Origin: Methylobacterium symbioticum
GTDB lineage: Bacteria; Pseudomonadota; Alphaproteobacteria; Rhizobiales; Beijerinckiaceae
Length of the DNA stretch: 64,000 nucleotides
Reading direction: 5' to 3'
NCBI RefSeq assembly: GCF_902141845.1
Contig: NZ_CABFPH010000003.1
Location: 1-64,000, forward strand
The notes under the pieces are model-generated. The model was not told the origin of the DNA, searched no databases, and saw nothing but the letters and a program-made list of their open reading frames with translations. Positions 11,846-20,146 of the stretch are shown here, piece after piece. Every line of letters begins with the position of its first letter. Position 1 is the first letter of the stretch. A program made the position numbers and the translations under genes.

Positions 11846-12152
11846 CGACTTCCCCCCATGGTCATGACACCCGCACTGCGGGAACAGCCGCATGCGATTG
11901 CATCTTACAATGGCATAATTTGCCGAATTCTTCTACCTCCGATTGAATTGATATGGGTGTAGAGATTCCGTCGGATCGGCGCCCCGGCGCGGTCTTGTGC
12001 AATGCGCCGCCGCCGCCGAGCTGCCGCGCACGCTTGCGCGCGGGATGACCGATTCTTGCTTGAAAATGCGCCACATGTCTCTCAGGAACAAGTGGATTTC
12101 ACGGCTCCGCGCGTCCGGGCACGGGCCGGCATGAACGGATAGGTCGGTTGCG
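11846..12152. promoter_or_regulatory. Intergenic region between mucR-like gene and flavoprotein gene
   Basis: 307 bp. An A/T-rich block at about 11895-11955 (tacaatggcataatttgccg and following) stands out against the GC-rich surroundings and is a plausible promoter and autoregulatory site for the Ros/MucR-type regulator, whose family prefers AT-rich targets. No gene seen. Confidence 0.4.
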
Positions 12153-13247
12153 ATGGAGATTCTCGTCGTTGGCGCGGGCGTCGTCGGTCTCGCGGTCGGG
12201 CGGGCGCTCGCGCTGCGCGGGCACGAGGTGGTGGTGGCCGACGCGGCTGAGGCGTTCGGCACCGGGGTCTCCGCCCGCAATTCCGAGGTCATCCACGGCG
12301 GCATGTACTATCCGGACGGCTCGCTCCGGGCGCGCCACTGCGTGGCCGGGCGGCGGATGCTCTACGCCTTCTGCGAGAGCCACGGCGTGGCGCACCGCGC
12401 CTGCGGCAAGCTGATCGTGGCGGTGAACGAGGCGGAGGCGGACAAGGTCGCGGCGATTCGCGACCAGGGCGTGGCGAACGGCGTCGAGGACCTCGTGCTC
12501 CTCGACCGCACCGCGGCGCGGACGCTCGAGCCGAACCTCGCCTGCACCGCCGCGCTGCTCTCGCCGCGCACGGGCATCGTCGACAGCCACGGCCTGATGC
12601 TGGCGCTGCTGGGCGAGATCGAGGATCGTGGCGGGATGCTCGCCCTGAACACGCCGGTCGAGTCCCTGGCGCGGTCGGACGGCCGCTGGCTCGCCCGGTT
12701 CGGCGGCGCGACGCCCGGCGCGTTTCCCTGCGATGCGGTGGTGAATGCCGCGAGCTTCGGGGCGCAGGATCTCGCCCGGGCCACCGACGGCTACGGGCCC
12801 GAGCGCGTGCCGCCCCTCGTCCTCGCGCGGGGCAACTATTTCGGCTGCACGGGCCGGCCGGCCTTCCGGCACCTGATCTACCCGGCCCCGGTCGATGGCG
12901 GGCTCGGCATCCATCTCACCCTGGACCTCGCCGGGCGGATGCGCTTCGGGCCGGATGTGGAATGGATCGACAGCCTCGATTACCGGGTCGATCCCGCCCG
13001 AGCCGCGCTGTTCTACGACGCGATCCGCCGATACTGGCCCGGCCTCCCGGACGGCGCCCTGGTCCCCGATTATGCCGGCATCCGGCCGAAGCTCACCGGA
13101 CCCGGCGGCGGATCCGCCGATTTCCGCATCGACGGCCCGGCCGAGCACGGCCTGCCCGGCCTCGTCCACCTGTTCGGCATCGAGAGCCCGGGCCTCACCT
13201 CCAGCCTCTCCCTGGCCGAGGACGTCGCCGACCGCCTGGAGGCCTGA
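12153..13247 (+). CDS. lhgO: FAD-dependent oxidoreductase, L-2-hydroxyglutarate oxidase-like
   Basis: 364 residues. Rossmann FAD motif GAGVVGLAVGRALALRG at about residues 7-23, then the DAO-type substrate region SARNSEVIHGGMYYPDGSL, very like L-2-hydroxyglutarate oxidase/dehydrogenase, and a C-terminal FGIESPGLTSSLSLAEDVA that closes the FAD site. Likely oxidises L-2-hydroxyglutarate or a related 2-hydroxy acid to the 2-oxo acid, passing electrons to O2 or quinone. Stand-alone gene. The exact substrate is inferred from family. Confidence 0.8.
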   Translation: MEILVVGAGVVGLAVGRALALRGHEVVVADAAEAFGTGVSARNSEVIHGGMYYPDGSLRARHCVAGRRMLYAFCESHGVAHRACGKLIVAVNEAEADKVAAIRDQGVANGVEDLVLLDRTAARTLEPNLACTAALLSPRTGIVDSHGLMLALLGEIEDRGGMLALNTPVESLARSDGRWLARFGGATPGAFPCDAVVNAASFGAQDLARATDGYGPERVPPLVLARGNYFGCTGRPAFRHLIYPAPVDGGLGIHLTLDLAGRMRFGPDVEWIDSLDYRVDPARAALFYDAIRRYWPGLPDGALVPDYAGIRPKLTGPGGGSADFRIDGPAEHGLPGLVHLFGIESPGLTSSLSLAEDVADRLEA

Positions 13248-13251
13248 TCCC

Positions 13252-13354
13252 GGGTGTCGAGAGGGGTCACCCCTCTCGCGGGTCCAGGGCGGAGCCCTGG
13301 GAAGGCCCGTCAGGGCTTCGCCCCGACACCCCACCGAAGGGGTGACCCCTTCGG
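13252..13354. repeat. Multi-hairpin intergenic element between convergent genes
   Basis: About 100 bp built of nested palindromes: an outer pair gggtgtcg (13252-13259)/cgacaccc (13324-13331), a 10-bp-arm hairpin at 13258-13278, a 7-bp-arm hairpin ccagggc-gga-gccctgg at 13284-13300, an imperfect hairpin 13301-13319, and a second 10-bp-arm hairpin at 13334-13354. It lies between convergent lhgO-like and lrgB genes, so it may terminate both, but the cloverleaf-like layout suggests a dispersed repeat. Confidence 0.7.
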
Positions 13355-13368
13355 GATCCCGGACCTGA

Positions 13369-14085
13369 TTATGACAGCAGATGCAGGGCCAGCGGCACCA
13401 CGATCGCGGTGAGGAAGGCGTTGAGGCCCATGGCGATGCCCGCGAAGGTGCCCGCCACCTCGCTCACCTGGAAGGCCCGGGCGGTGCCGACGCCGTGGGC
13501 GGCGAGCCCCGCGGCGAAGCCGCGCGCCCGCATGTCGCGGATGCCCATCAATTGCATCAGCGGGGTCACGAGGATCGCCCCGACGATGCCGGTGGTCATC
13601 ACCAGCACGGCGGTCAGGGTCGGGTCGCCGCCGAGCGCCTCCGAGATGCCCATCGCGACGCCGGAGGTCACGGATTTCGGGCTGAGCGAGACGATCACCG
13701 GCTCGGGGATGCCCAGCAGCCGTGCGGTGCCGATCGCGGTGACGAGGGCGGCCGTGCAGCCGGCCGCGAGAGCCGCCAGCATCGGCAGGAAGGCCCGCAC
13801 CACCGTGGCCCGGTGCTCGTAGAGCGGCAGCGCCAGCACCACCGTCGCGGGGCCGAGCAGGAAGTGCACGAACTGCGCGCCGGCGAAATAGGTGGGGTAG
13901 GGCGTCTCGGTGAGCGCCAGCACGCTCCCGGTGATGGCGATGGCGATCAGCACCGGGTTCGCCACCGGGTGGCGCCCGGTGGCCGCCGAGATCCGGTCGG
14001 CCACGAGATAGGCGGCGAGCGTCACCGTGAGCCAGAGGAGGGGGGTCCGCGAGAGATAGACCCAGAGGGCGAACTCGCCGCTCAT
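13369..14085 (-). CDS. lrgB: LrgB/CidB family membrane protein
   Basis: 238 residues, about six to seven hydrophobic segments, with the family signature SLSPKSVTSGVAMGISEALGG and GLAAHGVGTARAF. LrgB-type proteins were described as antiholin-like; the plant homologue PLGG1 (an LrgA-LrgB fusion) transports glycolate/glycerate, so small-carboxylate transport is as likely as a lysis role here. Overlaps lrgA by 4 nt (ATGA), so the two are translationally coupled. Confidence 0.9.
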   Translation of the reverse strand: MSGEFALWVYLSRTPLLWLTVTLAAYLVADRISAATGRHPVANPVLIAIAITGSVLALTETPYPTYFAGAQFVHFLLGPATVVLALPLYEHRATVVRAFLPMLAALAAGCTAALVTAIGTARLLGIPEPVIVSLSPKSVTSGVAMGISEALGGDPTLTAVLVMTTGIVGAILVTPLMQLMGIRDMRARGFAAGLAAHGVGTARAFQVSEVAGTFAGIAMGLNAFLTAIVVPLALHLLS

Positions 14086-14480
14086 CGCTCGCCGCCCCCG
14101 CGGCCGACCAGGCGCTCGACGCCGACGAAGACCAGCACCGTCACGGCGAGGGCGGCGACCGTCGAGGCGACGATGACGACGGCGAGCTTCAGCCCCTGCG
14201 CCTGCACCACGTCCAGCCGGCCGACGATGCCCGCACCCGCCGGCACGAACATCAGCGACAGGTTGGCGAGCAGGCCCTTGCCGGTGCTCTCCAGGGTGCC
14301 GTCGGTCAGGGGCCGCGGCATCAGGCGCAGCAGGGCCGGCGGCCCGCTGTCGCGCAGGATGAGGAAGCCGAGGAGCAGCGCCATGCCGAGCACGGGACCG
14401 GGCACCGGCAGGCCCGCGCCGCGCGCCGCGGCCTCCCCGATGAGCTGGGCCAGGAGGATGAGGGTGAGGCTCGCGATCAT
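14082..14480 (-). CDS. lrgA: CidA/LrgA family membrane protein
   Basis: 132 residues with four hydrophobic segments: start MIASLTLILLAQLIGEAA, the motif GLPVPGPVLGMALLLGFL, and LLANLSLMFVPAGAGI, which are diagnostic of LrgA/CidA. Forms a pair with the overlapping lrgB. The start at 14480 was chosen because the longer frame upstream is the shadow of the TerB-like gene, which ends 16 nt upstream. Confidence 0.9.
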   Translation of the reverse strand: MIASLTLILLAQLIGEAAARGAGLPVPGPVLGMALLLGFLILRDSGPPALLRLMPRPLTDGTLESTGKGLLANLSLMFVPAGAGIVGRLDVVQAQGLKLAVVIVASTVAALAVTVLVFVGVERLVGRGGGER

Positions 14481-14496
14481 CGGCGTGGGCCGCCTC

Positions 14497-14964
14497 TCAG
14501 GCGGTCGCCTCGCCCCGCCCCGCCGCCTCGGCGCGGGCCTCGCCGATCGCAGCCTCGTCGAGGCCGAGAAGCCGGCCCAGCCGCCAGACCAGGGCCTCCT
14601 CGAACTCGTCGACGGTGCCGTCGGCGCCCGCGACGGACCAGGCCATGGCGAGCAGCCGCGTCCGCTCGGCGGCGTCGGCCGCGTGCGGCAGCATCTCGAC
14701 CAGGCTCGCCACGTCGCGCGTCTCGGCATCGAAGGCGCTGGCGCGGGCGATCAGGGCGCTGGCCGCCTCCGGTGTGGGGGCATAGCGGCCGAGCACGAGC
14801 CGGGCCAGACGGTCGGATTCGGCGGTCGCGAGGATGCCGTCGACGCGCGCCACGTGGACGAGGAGCGCGGTCGCGGCGAGATGGGTATCGTCGATGGGCT
14901 CGGGTCGTTCCGCGAGACCGAAGGCCTCGGCGGCATAGGCACGCAGACGTGAGACGAGCGACAT
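14497..14964 (-). CDS. TerB family (tellurite resistance-like) protein
   Basis: 155 residues, all helical. The TerB fold is indicated by LAATALLVHVARVDGILATA (first metal-site helix), AWSVAGADGTVDEFEEALVW (second repeat, D-G-x-x-x-x-x-E) and RLLGLDEAAI. TerB-like domains bind divalent metal and occur in stress proteins and co-chaperones. GGGAG lies 6-7 nt before the ATG. Same strand as lrgAB and 16 nt away, so probably the first gene of that operon. Confidence 0.82.
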   Translation of the reverse strand: MSLVSRLRAYAAEAFGLAERPEPIDDTHLAATALLVHVARVDGILATAESDRLARLVLGRYAPTPEAASALIARASAFDAETRDVASLVEMLPHAADAAERTRLLAMAWSVAGADGTVDEFEEALVWRLGRLLGLDEAAIGEARAEAAGRGEATA

Positions 14965-15167
14965 GACGTGCTCCCGCGGGGGTCGACGGCACAGTTCCGG
15001 GCCACGACCGTGCCGTCAAGGACAAGGCCGCACGGCGCCGGTCTCCGGCGGTTCGGCGTTGCAACCGGGCATCGGCCGGCGGCGAGACCTCTGGCCGATG
15101 CGCCTTGCCAAGACGCGGCCGGACCGCTAGAGCCAGCACCCGAACGGGCCGCGCACGGACCGTTCCT

Positions 15168-15243
15168 GCCGCAATAGCTCAGCTGGTAGAGCACCTCATT
15201 CGTAATGAGGGGGTCGGGGGTTCGAATCCCTCTTGCGGCACCA
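15168..15243 (+). tRNA. tRNA-Thr (anticodon CGT)
   Basis: A 76-nt cloverleaf including an encoded CCA. Acceptor GCCGCAA/TTGCGGC, D-arm GCTC..GAGC, anticodon arm CCTCA-TTCGTAA-TGAGG with anticodon CGT at 15201-15203, T-arm GGGGG-TTCGAAT-CCCTC. All stems pair. Base composition drops just downstream, so its 3' end is a candidate integration site. Confidence 0.97.
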
Positions 15244-15598
15244 TTCTTTTCAAGCGCTGAGCTCTCAAGCGCTTTAAGTTTGCACCCCAGCAGCCTGATA
15301 TGGGGTGCACTGGGGGGCAGCGGGACAAGCCGCTTCTCGATTCTTGCCACTCAGCTCGAGATTGAAGGGTGAAGCAGCGATCGATTCGCCCGTGCTTTAA
15401 CTCTTGGGCTTCAGCAAAGCAGGCGAAGCTTGACGCCGTGATCACGGCCGCGCGCTGAACGGCGTTGATGACGCTCTCACCCATCACTCACGAGGGGCGA
15501 TGGACACCCATACTAGGCGGCCCGTCAGTGCGTGGCATACCGTGGAGGTCTGCCTGCGCCATAATTTGAGGGAACGACGCGGAAACTTGACGCTATCA
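15244..15598. other. Intergenic region downstream of tRNA-Thr
   Basis: 355 bp with no supported gene. It contains a 9-bp direct repeat tcaagcgct (15250-15258 and 15265-15273) right after the tRNA, and a hairpin gcacccca - 11 nt - tggggtgc (15282-15308) that could end tRNA transcription. Reading frames antisense to the tRNA here are artefacts. Confidence 0.5.
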
Positions 15599-17440
15599 AT
15601 GAGCTACGACGACACGCCGCATCCGCACCCCCTCCCCCCATCAGCTCTGCTCCCGGACGCAGTGGCGTCGGACAAGGCAAAGGCACTGCCTCCAGAGTTA
15701 CGGGGCGGTTACTATGCCATATCAACAGCCCTTAGGGGAGCCGCCAAAAGGGATGCAGCCCACGATTGGACGACCCTATCCGAAATCATGGGTTTCCAGT
15801 TCACTCCCGGGAACGTCGCTGAACCATTTCATCCGAAGGCCATTTTTGGTGACCGTCGGTCTATGATCCCGGACGATCTGACGGACGCTCAACTTGACCG
15901 GTTGTCCGAGTACGTCACCAATCTTGACGACGACCTCGTCGTCGCCCGCGCAGGCGACGTGCTTTGGCTTCGGCAGCGTGACGTAAAGGCGGCGCGCCGG
16001 ACCGTCGAAGCCTATCTGGCAGCCGGGATTGCCTCCGAAGACCCGAACCACTGGACCACGTGCTTCGCGTTGTACGAGCGAGGTGTTCGGCTCGCGCGTC
16101 AAATTGAGCCCAAGGGTGAACTGCCTCGTCGACTGCTCGGGTATCTCGAAGGTCGTGTTCGGCACTACGATGGCGACGACCCGCTCTACCTTTCCTTGAA
16201 GATTATGGACCTGCTGGAGGAGGTGCGCTTCGGTGATTTCGCGGCGCTCGCAGAGATTGCTGGCCGCATCGCCTCGAAATCCGAGGAGGCCGGCGACTTC
16301 CGGCGAGCGCAGGAGTATTACGCGACACAAGCCCGGCTACTGAAGCGAGCGGGCGACCGCGATGCGGCCGAGGCCGCCCTTTGCGCCCGCGCCCAGACAT
16401 TCGTGTCAGAGGCAGAGGATCAGGAGAAGGCGGGCTCCTTCATAGCCGCCCACAAGTTTTGGGAGGATTCAGTACAAGCGTTCCAGGCCCGCCCGTCGCT
16501 GCGAGCCCGACTGCCCGATCTCCGGCGTCGCCTCGCGGAGGCTGGACGGGGTGTCCTCGGCGAGATGAAGCGGGTGCAATCTGACTCGGTCGATCTTACC
16601 GAACAGGTTGATGCCGTGCAGGCTCTCTTCCGCGGTCTGCCACGCCAGGACGCGATCTTTCGGCTGGCGTTGATCGACGAACTTATCGACCCCGTGAAGC
16701 TCCGCGAGCAGACGCTCGCCACACTGAAAGACAGCCCCTTACAGACGATCATTAGAGCCGACGTGTTTGATCAAGCGGGCCGGAAGATCGCGGTGCGGCC
16801 TGCCCTTGGCTCAGGCGACTCGAAGGTCGAGGAGGCCGCCATTGACGGTTTCATGGATCAGAATGCACGGTTTCATCGACACTTCGCCGTCCATGCCGCG
16901 CTGGCACCTGCTGTTCGGGTTATGCGCGATGAGCACGATCTGGGGCAGGAGGAGATCGCGGTCGTCATTGCAGATAGCCACTTCATCCCGACCGGCCGGC
17001 TCGGCCTGTTCGCGCGTGGCCTTGAAGCAGGATTCAAGTTTGATTCCTCAACAGCGCTTCATTTGCTTATCCCGCAGGCTGAGAACTCGCTGCGGCACCT
17101 CCTCGAAGGTGAAGGCATCGTCGCGCGCAACATCAACACCGACGGAGTTGAGGAGGTTTGGGGCGTCGAACGGATCCTCGATCATCCCAAAGCGACCGAC
17201 GTGCTGGGCGCAGAATGTGTCTACGAGCTTCGGACGCTCCTCGCTGGGCGACTCGGGCCGAATCCTAGGAACGTCGTCGCTCATGGCTTGGTCGACGAGG
17301 ATCATCTGAACGGTCAGATTGGATTCTATCTGTGGTGGGTCATCCTCCGACTCGTCGTCGTGGGCAGCCCGCAACTTGCCGCCTTCATCGCGCGTCTGAA
17401 TGCTGCCGGCTCGTCAGAGGAGGCCGAGGCGGAGGTTTGA
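15599..17440 (+). CDS. DUF4209-like protein with a HEPN-type Rx4H motif
   Basis: 613 residues from MSYDDTPHPHPL (an upstream ATG at 15500 would add 33 unlikely residues). The N-terminal two thirds are helical and TPR-like (GDFRRAQEYYATQARLLKRA, AHKFWEDSVQAF). The C-terminal part resembles the DUF4209 domain: LLIPQAENSLRHLLEGEGI, GAECVYELRTLLAGRLG and PNPRNVVAHGL. The last gives Arg557-x4-His562, the form of a HEPN RNase active site. The end carries a hydrophobic helix. GC content is lower than in the left flank. A stand-alone defence or toxin-like RNase is possible; no antitoxin or partner is adjacent. Function not established. Confidence 0.75.
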   Translation: MSYDDTPHPHPLPPSALLPDAVASDKAKALPPELRGGYYAISTALRGAAKRDAAHDWTTLSEIMGFQFTPGNVAEPFHPKAIFGDRRSMIPDDLTDAQLDRLSEYVTNLDDDLVVARAGDVLWLRQRDVKAARRTVEAYLAAGIASEDPNHWTTCFALYERGVRLARQIEPKGELPRRLLGYLEGRVRHYDGDDPLYLSLKIMDLLEEVRFGDFAALAEIAGRIASKSEEAGDFRRAQEYYATQARLLKRAGDRDAAEAALCARAQTFVSEAEDQEKAGSFIAAHKFWEDSVQAFQARPSLRARLPDLRRRLAEAGRGVLGEMKRVQSDSVDLTEQVDAVQALFRGLPRQDAIFRLALIDELIDPVKLREQTLATLKDSPLQTIIRADVFDQAGRKIAVRPALGSGDSKVEEAAIDGFMDQNARFHRHFAVHAALAPAVRVMRDEHDLGQEEIAVVIADSHFIPTGRLGLFARGLEAGFKFDSSTALHLLIPQAENSLRHLLEGEGIVARNINTDGVEEVWGVERILDHPKATDVLGAECVYELRTLLAGRLGPNPRNVVAHGLVDEDHLNGQIGFYLWWVILRLVVVGSPQLAAFIARLNAAGSSEEAEAEV

Positions 17441-17888
17441 CCGTCAGACGGCATGCCCATGTATCCTGACTGCGATCTGCGCGGCTCCCGTCTTCGCCTG
17501 ATCTGCGATCGCCGCGCTCGGCGCTCGCCAAACAGATCGGCCTGGGCATGGTTGGTGCAGCGGTGAAGGTCGAGGAAACCGCGCCGGTACCTGCTGAGGA
17601 GCCTGCCGCTCCGAAGACGCGCGGCCGCCGGAAGCAGTCCGGCGATCAGGCTTAAGCCAACCGTTGCGGCTCTGCTGCCTAGAGCCAGGGCTGCGAGGTA
17701 GCATGACGGGCCGGGTGTGAAGCTCTCCCAGCCCGCCGGCTTTGCGACGAGATCGGTGCCCCTCCCTCGCCTCGCTGCCAAGCTCAAGGCATTGCATGTC
17801 GGGTGGTTGCACAGCAGCGCATCCGGGTGGCAGCCTGCTCAGAACGATATGAGCTGAGGTGGTGATGGAACGTCCACGCAGGGTTGGC
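17441..17888. other. Region without a well-supported gene
   Basis: About 450 bp. A plus-strand frame from ATG 17548 to TAA 17655 reads MVGAAVKVEETAPVPAEEPA and then a basic tail PKTRGRRKQSGDQA; the composition looks protein-like and may be the 3' remnant of a mobile-element gene, but there is no clear upstream part. Nothing else is supported. Confidence 0.35.
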
Positions 17889-18190
17889 ATGGCTTGGTAC
17901 CTGCCGGAGGACTACGACCGCTTGCGCGGGATGATGTCGGATGCCGACCGGATGCCGACCGGATGCCGTTGAGCCATGAAGGCTGGATCATCTCCGCCGA
18001 GCAGCTCGAACGGGAGGTGATCCGAAGCGGCGTTGCAGTCATCCGGGTGCCGCTCATCCCGGATGAGTTTCGGTCTTGGTGTGCGGCCAGGAATTTGCCA
18101 GCTGACGGCGCCGCGCGCGCGCGATTTGCCAATGAGGCAGTCGACCAAGCTGATGAAGGCCAGCCAGCGGGGACGTATCACGTAGGCTAG
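17889..18190 (+). pseudogene. Conserved small protein gene broken by an 11-bp tandem duplication
   Basis: From ATG 17889 the frame reads MAWYLPEDYDRLRGMMSDAD-RMP and then hits a stop. At 17940-17968 the unit gatgccgaccg occurs twice plus a 7-bp partial third copy. Removing one unit restores one frame: ...DADRMP joined to LSHEGWIISAEQLEREVIRS, then PDEFRSWCAARNLPADGAAR, to the stop at 18190 (about 96 aa). The joined product looks like a normal small soluble Methylobacterium-type hypothetical. The duplication is therefore probably a recent inactivating (or phase-variable) event. Confidence 0.6.
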
Positions 18191-18283
18191 CAGTCTGCTC
18201 CCTTAGCTGCCTCCAGCGTATTTGACACCCACCAGCAGCAGGGCGCATCTCGTTCGACACAGCAGCGCCAGTATGAGGCTTAG

Positions 18284-18673
18284 ATGGATCAGTCCGAACG
18301 CGGGACGAAGCGGATCTGCCCGACGACGGGACGGAAATTCTACGACCTCAACCGTGACCCTGTGATCTCCCCCTATACGGGCGAGGTCGTGCCGACCGCC
18401 GTTGCAGCAGCCTATGGTCGCGGCGCACCGCCAGCCTTCTCGCGCAAGCCCGTCGTCGACGAGGAGGAGCCCGAGACGGAAGGTCCTGAGCTGGTCTCGC
18501 TCGACGAGGTCGAGGCTGAGGAAGCGGACACGGCCCGGGACAGCGACACCGAGAGCGACGATCTGAACGTCGAGGACGATGCCGAGAGCAGCGACGACGA
18601 TACGCTGATCGAGGATGAGGACGACGATAGCGCTACGGATCTGGTCGATGTCGAGAACGACGACGAGGACTAG
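18284..18673 (+). CDS. TIGR02300 / FYDLN-acid family protein
   Basis: 129 residues. N-terminal GTKRICPTTGRKFYDLNRDP and VISPYTGEVV match the alphaproteobacterial FYDLN-acid family; the rest is a highly acidic low-complexity tail (runs of D and E, ends VENDDED). The family normally has a further CxxC-like element in the N-terminus; here one Cys is visible. Its function is unknown. Located in the accessory region, so it may be a second copy beside a core chromosomal one. Its stop codon overlaps the stop of the convergent gene at 18670. Confidence 0.85.
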   Translation: MDQSERGTKRICPTTGRKFYDLNRDPVISPYTGEVVPTAVAAAYGRGAPPAFSRKPVVDEEEPETEGPELVSLDEVEAEEADTARDSDTESDDLNVEDDAESSDDDTLIEDEDDDSATDLVDVENDDED

Positions 18674-18933
18674 CGCCTAGTCGGCCTTGCCATCAGGAGG
18701 GCTGAGCGGACCGCGTTGCGCCGTGAGGGAGCATGCGTGTCCGCCAGCTCCGCGAGTTGCTGGGGTGAGGCGTGCCGCGTTACCGCAGCGGCGAGGTCGA
18801 GCGAGAAGCGCTGATCGATATGATGCTCGCCCGTGGTTGGATCGGCGAGGTAGGTGTCGACCGCCGCAGAGATATCCTCGATGGCGATGCGCTCGGCCGA
18901 GACGAGGTCCCACAGGGTCTGGTCGCACAGCAT
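18670..18933 (-). CDS. Hypothetical protein (87 aa)
   Basis: Starts MLCDQTLWDLVSAERIAIED and reads as a helical soluble protein (ISAAVDTYLADPTTGEHHID, QQLAELADTHAPS). The frame is clean and codon use is normal, but no Shine-Dalgarno is evident and no family is recognised. Convergent with the FYDLN-acid gene; the two stops overlap in the sequence ctag. Confidence 0.45.
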   Translation of the reverse strand: MLCDQTLWDLVSAERIAIEDISAAVDTYLADPTTGEHHIDQRFSLDLAAAVTRHASPQQLAELADTHAPSRRNAVRSALLMARPTRR

Positions 18934-19028
18934 GCGCGCTGTCTAGGCCGTTGCCTATGGCCGCGCCACCGAAACCACCCTGCGGACCGTCTCCTGCGAC
19001 GAGTCGTGCCAGTCCGAGCGGGCGCTGA

Positions 19029-19469
19029 ATGACATTCTCACGATCTGTTGGCGGGCTCGTCCCGGGGCGAACGTGTGGACCCTGCACGGCCTGCTGCAAG
19101 ATCCTGGCCGTAGAGGCTCTCGGCAAGCCGGCAGGCACCTTGTGCCCTCACAGCGCCGGCGATGCGTGCACGATCTACGCCGAGCGCCCTGACGCATGCG
19201 CCCGTTGGCACTGCCTTTGGCGGAAGATCGGGGCCTTGCCGGACGAACTCAGGCCCGACCGGTCGGGTGTGGTCTTCGCGTTGGAGAAGCGGTCGCCGGA
19301 CGCAGCCGGACATGAAGGTGCCTGTATCGTCGGCCGCTCTGTCGAGGGAGAGCACGTCTTCGAAGGCTGGGCGGCGACCGAAGCGTTCGCCATGTTCAAG
19401 CGAGAGGGTTCCTTACCGGTGTGGCAGGCATCCGATCGCTTCGCGGCCCTGATGTATAGTCCAAAATAA
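19029..19469 (+). CDS. YkgJ-type cysteine cluster protein
   Basis: 146 residues. The zinc/iron cluster pattern is clear: C-G-P-C-T-A-C-C-K at about residues 16-24, then KPAGTLCPH, DACTIYAERPDACARWHCLW. YkgJ-like proteins bind a metal through eight cysteines; functions are poorly known. No clear Shine-Dalgarno at ATG 19029, so a slightly different start is possible. Stand-alone gene in the accessory region. Confidence 0.75.
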   Translation: MTFSRSVGGLVPGRTCGPCTACCKILAVEALGKPAGTLCPHSAGDACTIYAERPDACARWHCLWRKIGALPDELRPDRSGVVFALEKRSPDAAGHEGACIVGRSVEGEHVFEGWAATEAFAMFKREGSLPVWQASDRFAALMYSPK

Positions 19470-19718
19470 AATCCCGGCAGGCCAGCACCTTCTCGCCTCC
19501 GAGCCGCAGCCCTTCTGCGATAATGACCGCGGCGGTTCTAATCAGCCTGAAAACTGCCGGGCTTGGCCCTAATCTTGCCGGAACAGTAGCGTTCGGCATC
19601 TCGGCGCTGTTGCGGTCGTACAGACACGTGCCCGCGCACAGGGTGATCGCAGCGGCTTATTGAAGCTGTGAGGAAATAAATCGCGCTTCTAAGGTTTAGT
19701 GCGAGTAGAAGATCCACC

Positions 19719-19922
19719 ATGTTGCGCTTTCGGAAGCCCCTGGTGCCAGCAAACCTGCGCCTCGTGGTCGAGGCTTGTACCGTGAAGCCCGGCTGTTTCC
19801 GCTGGATCATCCGCTCAACAGATGGGCAAGAGGTGCAGTGGTCTCCATACAGCTTCGCGTCTAGGGACGGAGCCAAGCTGTCAGGTGAACTCTGGATGCG
19901 TGAGATGCAGGCGTCTGCATGA
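19719..19922 (+). CDS. Conserved-looking hypothetical protein (67 aa)
   Basis: Starts MLRFRKPLVPANLRLVVEAC; later CFRWIIRSTDGQEVQWSPYS and FASRDGAKLSGELWM, suggesting a small beta-rich fold followed by a helix. Reads like small Methylobacterium proteins found in accessory DNA. No domain assigned. It stands between two intergenic stretches of about 250 and 225 bp in which I see nothing else. Confidence 0.55.
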   Translation: MLRFRKPLVPANLRLVVEACTVKPGCFRWIIRSTDGQEVQWSPYSFASRDGAKLSGELWMREMQASA

Positions 19923-20146
19923 CGCCCCACTACCTGGCGGCTGCCTTGCCGGCGGAGCCCGTGAGTAACGGCGTTTGCTGGTGCTGGACCAAGCGCCACT
20001 TGTCGTGAGAAGGCGGCAATAGGTCGAGGTGCACTGGGAGGCGCATTCTCCCATTGTACCGTAAGCGCTCGTTGGCAGGCGCCTTGCGGGACAAGATCCT
20101 GGACTGGGATACAGTGCTGTCGCGAGCCTGGGAGCCAGAGCACTGG

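Noticed and set aside
14751-15487. Minus-strand frames across the tRNA containing RGIRTPDPLITNEVLYQLSY and EGFEPPTPSLRMRCSTS
   Set aside because: These are translations of the antisense of the tRNA gene, a well-known annotation artefact, not proteins.
17444-17890. 148-residue minus-strand frame
   Set aside because: Arg/Pro/Ser-rich with no protein-like pattern, opposite a better small plus-strand frame.
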